A DNA stretch of 64,000 nt from NCBI GenBank assembly GCA_023168345.1, contig AP025689.1, forward strand, positions 1,796,001-1,860,000. Reading direction: 5' to 3'. The notes below the pieces were generated by a model, which ran no database searches, was not told the DNA's origin, and saw nothing but the letters and a program-made list of their open reading frames with translations. The translations under genes and the position numbers were made by a program. Source of the stretch: Lysinibacillus sp. PLM2. GTDB lineage: Bacteria > Bacillota > Bacilli > Bacillales_A > Planococcaceae. This document shows, in pieces, positions 61,268-64,000 of this stretch. How positions within the stretch are numbered: position 1 is the first letter of the stretch; each line of letters starts with the position of its first letter.

Positions 61268-62539
61268 ATGTTAGGTAAAACCTATGAGATGAATGATAGT
61301 ATAGTAGAATCTGAGGAAAAACAAAAGTTACTATACAAACGTACATTAATCGTTGTAAGCATTTCACAAATCTTTGGAGGTGCAGGGTTAGCTGCTGGAA
61401 TTACTGTAGGGGCACTTCTTGCACAGCAAATTCTAGGTACAGAAGCTTTTGCTGGACTTCCCACCGCATTATTTACTTTAGGTTCAGCTGCGGCTGCTTT
61501 AAGTGTAGGTCGACTTTCGCAACGATTTGGTCGGAGGATTGGCCTTACTGCAGGTTTTATGGTTGGGGGACTTGGAGCAATAGGTGTCATCATTGCCGCA
61601 ATCATAAGTAATATTTTTCTTTTATTCGCTTCGTTACTTTTTTACGGTGCTGGGACAGCAACAAATTTACAAGCTCGCTATGCAGGAACGGATTTAGCAA
61701 ATAAACAACAAAGAGCTACAGCTATAAGTTTAACAATGGTATTCACAACATTTGGTGCAGTAGCAGGACCAAACCTAGTGAAAATTATGGGCGAATTTGC
61801 TCTTACTATTGGTGTACCGTCATTGGCTGGTCCATTTATTTTATCAGCCACAGCCTTTATATTAGCAGGACTAGTACTTTTCATTATGCTAAGACCAGAT
61901 CCATTAATAATAGCGAGAAAGATAGAAACATCAAGTCAAATTAACATTCAATCAAAGCCTTTAATTCAATCAGAAATAGTTAAAAATAAAAAAGGTATCG
62001 TCGTTGGTGCGACGATTATGGTATTAACACAAATTGTTATGGTGGCAATTATGACCATGACACCAGTTCATATGATGCATCATGGTCATGGCTTAGGAGA
62101 AGTGGGTCTAGTCATTGGATTTCATGTTGGTTCAATGTATTTGCCATCATTATTTACAGGCATTTTAGTTGATAAGATTGGTCGTATTCCAATGGCAATT
62201 GCATCTGGAACGACATTACTGCTTGCGGGACTAGTTGCAGCACTTGCACCTGGTGATTCCATGATGTTCTTAATCATCGCATTATCTTTACTTGGTTTAG
62301 GTTGGAATTTTGGTTTAATAAGCGGCACTACATTAATTGTAGATTCAACTGATGCTTCAAATCGTGCAAAAATTCAAGGGACAGTGGATGTCTTAATTGC
62401 GCTTTCGGGTGCAGCAGGAGGCGTGATGTCAGGCGTAATTGTGGCAATGTCTAGTTATTCATCATTGTCTTTGATTGGAGGTATACTTTCCCTATTGCTT
62501 ATTCCTGTTGTGTTCTGGACACGTAGTAAAGGTAAATAA
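61268..62539 (+). CDS. MFS transporter
   Basis: About 423 aa with twelve hydrophobic segments. Loop 2-3 motif GRLSQRFGRRIGL and the later GILVDKIGRIPMA are the classic MFS signatures; a His/Met-rich spot (HMMHHGHGLGE) sits in the loop before helix 8. Substrate unknown; drug or metabolite export is typical. ATG at 61268 has GAGGA 9 nt upstream; the frame opens at 61253. A 12-codon ORF (MGLKNEEYYYVR) behind a much better GGGGGG starts at 61240 and overlaps this start in another frame, which may be a leader or a sign of a frameshift at the gene's true start. Confidence 0.88.
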   Translation: MLGKTYEMNDSIVESEEKQKLLYKRTLIVVSISQIFGGAGLAAGITVGALLAQQILGTEAFAGLPTALFTLGSAAAALSVGRLSQRFGRRIGLTAGFMVGGLGAIGVIIAAIISNIFLLFASLLFYGAGTATNLQARYAGTDLANKQQRATAISLTMVFTTFGAVAGPNLVKIMGEFALTIGVPSLAGPFILSATAFILAGLVLFIMLRPDPLIIARKIETSSQINIQSKPLIQSEIVKNKKGIVVGATIMVLTQIVMVAIMTMTPVHMMHHGHGLGEVGLVIGFHVGSMYLPSLFTGILVDKIGRIPMAIASGTTLLLAGLVAALAPGDSMMFLIIALSLLGLGWNFGLISGTTLIVDSTDASNRAKIQGTVDVLIALSGAAGGVMSGVIVAMSSYSSLSLIGGILSLLLIPVVFWTRSKGK

Positions 62540-62545
62540 TTAAAG

Positions 62546-62584
62546 AGCATTGATTCCATTTACTGGATATCAATGCTTTTTTTC
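62546..62584 (+). terminator. Terminator of the MFS gene
   Basis: AGCATTGAT (62546-62554) and ATCAATGCT (62569-62577), then TTTTTTTT. Confidence 0.88.
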
Positions 62585-62637
62585 TGTAAAAAAAAATTAC
62601 AAATAGTAATATTTTTCAATTGTTTTAGTAACAATAA

Positions 62638-62684
62638 TAGTGTACGATACATAGTATAAGACGAATACTGTACGTCGTATAGTA
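62638..62684. promoter_or_regulatory. Large imperfect palindrome, candidate PadR operator
   Basis: 20-nt arms TAGTGTACGATACATAGTAT (62638-62657) and ATACTGTACGTCGTATAGTA (62665-62684) pair at 14 of 20 positions around AAGACGA. It lies 18 nt before the PadR start and covers the promoter. Confidence 0.6.
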
Positions 62685-62702
62685 AAACTGTGAGGTGAAT
62701 AC

Positions 62703-63047
62703 ATGAGTAATTTATTAAATACATTAACAACCGAGCTTAGGAGAGGGACGTTGACTTTAGCAGTTTTAAGCCAATTGCGTAGCCCTCAGTACGGATATTC
62801 GCTTGTTCAGTTACTAGAGGAGTCAGGTATTGCTATTGATCAAAGTACATTATATCCATTGTTACGACGTTTAGAAAAACAAGAATTGGTTTCAAGTAGT
62901 TGGGATACATCTGAAAGCAGACCAAGGAAGTACTATGTTTTAAGTGAATATGGGGAAGAAATTTTCTTGCAGTTAAGGACTGAATGGTTTAAAAGTTCAA
63001 AGGAGCTTAATAGATTATTAAAGGAGGAAGATGATGGATCTAATTAA
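62703..63047 (+). CDS. PadR-family transcriptional regulator
   Basis: 114 aa winged helix. LRRGTLTLAVLSQLRSPQYG, YSLVQLLEESGIAIDQSTLY, PLLRRLEKQELVSSSW and PRKYYVLSEYGEE are standard PadR segments. It overlaps the next gene by 14 nt, the usual arrangement of a PadR repressor with a HAAS-domain membrane protein. Ribosome site GTGAGGTG. Confidence 0.93.
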   Translation: MSNLLNTLTTELRRGTLTLAVLSQLRSPQYGYSLVQLLEESGIAIDQSTLYPLLRRLEKQELVSSSWDTSESRPRKYYVLSEYGEEIFLQLRTEWFKSSKELNRLLKEEDDGSN

Positions 63048-64000
63048 CATATATATACAGGAAGTTACTCGAAGACTACCTGAAAAAAATCGTGAGGATA
63101 TAGCTCTTGAGTTAAGGTCGACTATTGAGGATATGCTTCCGAATGATTACAACGAGGAAGATGTATACGCAGTTCTTGAGAAATTAGGAAATCCAGTTGC
63201 GTTGGCAAATGGTTATCGCGATCAGCCCACTCATCTGATTGGCCCACGTTATTTCGATATCTATATAACTTTACTTAAGCTTATTTTACCAATCGTTATC
63301 GTGATATCTCTTATATCAATGTTTATCGAATATCTAACTGGAATTACTGAAGAAGAAGCGCTCATAAATGTAATAATTGATGTTTTTTCTTTCGGAGTAT
63401 GGAAAATTATTGAAACAGGAATACATGTATTTTTCTGGTTAACAGTCGTGTTTGCCATCTTAGAAAGAACTGACACTGACAAAGGTGCACAACCATTAAC
63501 AATAAGTCTTGAAAAATGGACTCCTGATGATTTAAAAAATGTTACGTATATTCCTAAGAAAAAAGCCATTTCAAAAGTAGAGATTTTTGGTAGTCTGTTG
63601 TGGACGGCTATTTGGGGAACAGTTTACTTTAACGCAAATCACTTAATGGGTGTGTATGAGGGCGGTGGTGGTAGACTTGAGTTTGTTACACCAGCATTGA
63701 ATCAGGGGGTGTTAGTTCAATATTGGCCACTCATCTTGATATCTATAGGTTTTGAAATAGCATTGGCGATTTATAAATTAATGAAAAGACAGTGGACTAA
63801 AACGTTGGCAATTTGGAATGCAATACTTCAGTTATTTGTGAGTATACTATTTATTATGATTATTACAAATCCTAATTTGATGGAAAAAGATTTTATTTCA
63901 TATATGACGAATTTATTTTCTATCTCTGATGTCCAATTAAAAGGATGGATCATTTACGGTGGAATTTTCATCTTCATCGTATCAGCAGCTATTAGTGCGT
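63034..64000 (+). CDS. HAAS-domain membrane protein, cut by the window end
   Basis: Open to the last base, so partial at its 3' end (322 codons seen). The N-terminal 60 residues form a HAAS-type helical domain (YIQEVTRRLPEKNREDIALE, EEDVYAVLEKLGNPVALANG) followed by several membrane segments (about 82-100, 118-138, 180-195, 230-250, 265-285, 305-322). HAAS proteins are the membrane partners of PadR regulators. The ATG at 63034 is 6 nt behind AAGGAGG; the ATG at 63031 is too close. Confidence 0.85.
   Translation, partial: MDLINIYIQEVTRRLPEKNREDIALELRSTIEDMLPNDYNEEDVYAVLEKLGNPVALANGYRDQPTHLIGPRYFDIYITLLKLILPIVIVISLISMFIEYLTGITEEEALINVIIDVFSFGVWKIIETGIHVFFWLTVVFAILERTDTDKGAQPLTISLEKWTPDDLKNVTYIPKKKAISKVEIFGSLLWTAIWGTVYFNANHLMGVYEGGGGRLEFVTPALNQGVLVQYWPLILISIGFEIALAIYKLMKRQWTKTLAIWNAILQLFVSILFIMIITNPNLMEKDFISYMTNLFSISDVQLKGWIIYGGIFIFIVSAAISA

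Noticed and set aside
1-64000. CRISPR array, tRNA or rRNA genes, prophage, classical toxin-antitoxin or defence island
   Set aside because: Looked for direct-repeat arrays, cloverleaf ends, phage structural genes and known defence motifs; none could be supported. Mobile content is limited to the IS elements, the MITE-like copy and the intron.

Overview
The window is AT-rich DNA (by eye about one third G+C) from a spore-forming Firmicute. Evidence: a gerA-type germinant-receptor operon, a SleB/CwlJ-type LysM hydrolase, a DUF3231 (CotF-like) protein, SLH and YdhK proteins, AGGAGG-type ribosome sites with frequent TTG/GTG starts, and a TPP riboswitch upstream of thiT. The gene mix fits Bacillales, probably the Lysinibacillus/Solibacillus side of the order; the genus is inference.

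Layout. 0-5.1 kb: a micro membrane protein, a patatin-like hydrolase, a PTS EIIC-like membrane protein and yqeY. The yqeY terminator carries a 239-bp MITE-like element and, just behind it, a group II intron of class IIC type. 5.1-10 kb: two tandem paralogous microproteins with a strong promoter, thiT with its riboswitch, a PAS-GGDEF-EAL protein and an unknown repeat protein. 10-16.3 kb: a three-gene operon (VTC domain, DUF4956, beta-helix lipoprotein) divergent from a two-component system, with 11-bp-phased direct repeats in both promoters. 16.6-26 kb: ydhK, a glycerate-use module (CdaR regulator, glycerate kinase, GntP permease), an SLH protein, a Crp/Fnr-like regulator with a HAD phosphatase, and gene remnants. 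26-35.9 kb: three oxidoreductases, a DUF3995 protein, the LysM hydrolase, helD divergent from a TetR regulator across a perfect 37-bp palindrome, and an ABM monooxygenase. 36-42.5 kb: a DUF4822 lipoprotein next to a second two-component system, then a damaged stretch with a frameshifted small gene and an IS21-family element that splits a 95-codon gene. 42.6-52.5 kb: HxlR/quinone reductase pair, DUF3231 protein, a probable spore-surface trio, the gerA operon with truncated gerC, gene debris and an APH-type phosphotransferase. 52.7-54.5 kb: an IS1182-family element inside a duplicated palindrome. 54.6-64 kb: WYL/SDR, MocR/flavin oxidase and PadR/HAAS regulator-target pairs, a radical SAM protein and an MFS transporter.

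Themes. Many loci are divergent regulator-target pairs whose operators can be read directly. Mobile DNA lands on transcription terminators. A family of at least eight related hairpins, all in the same orientation, is scattered between genes. Several broken genes between 39.2 and 41.2 kb are explained by short runs of one base that are too short, which could be real decay or assembly error. I saw no rRNA, tRNA or CRISPR array.
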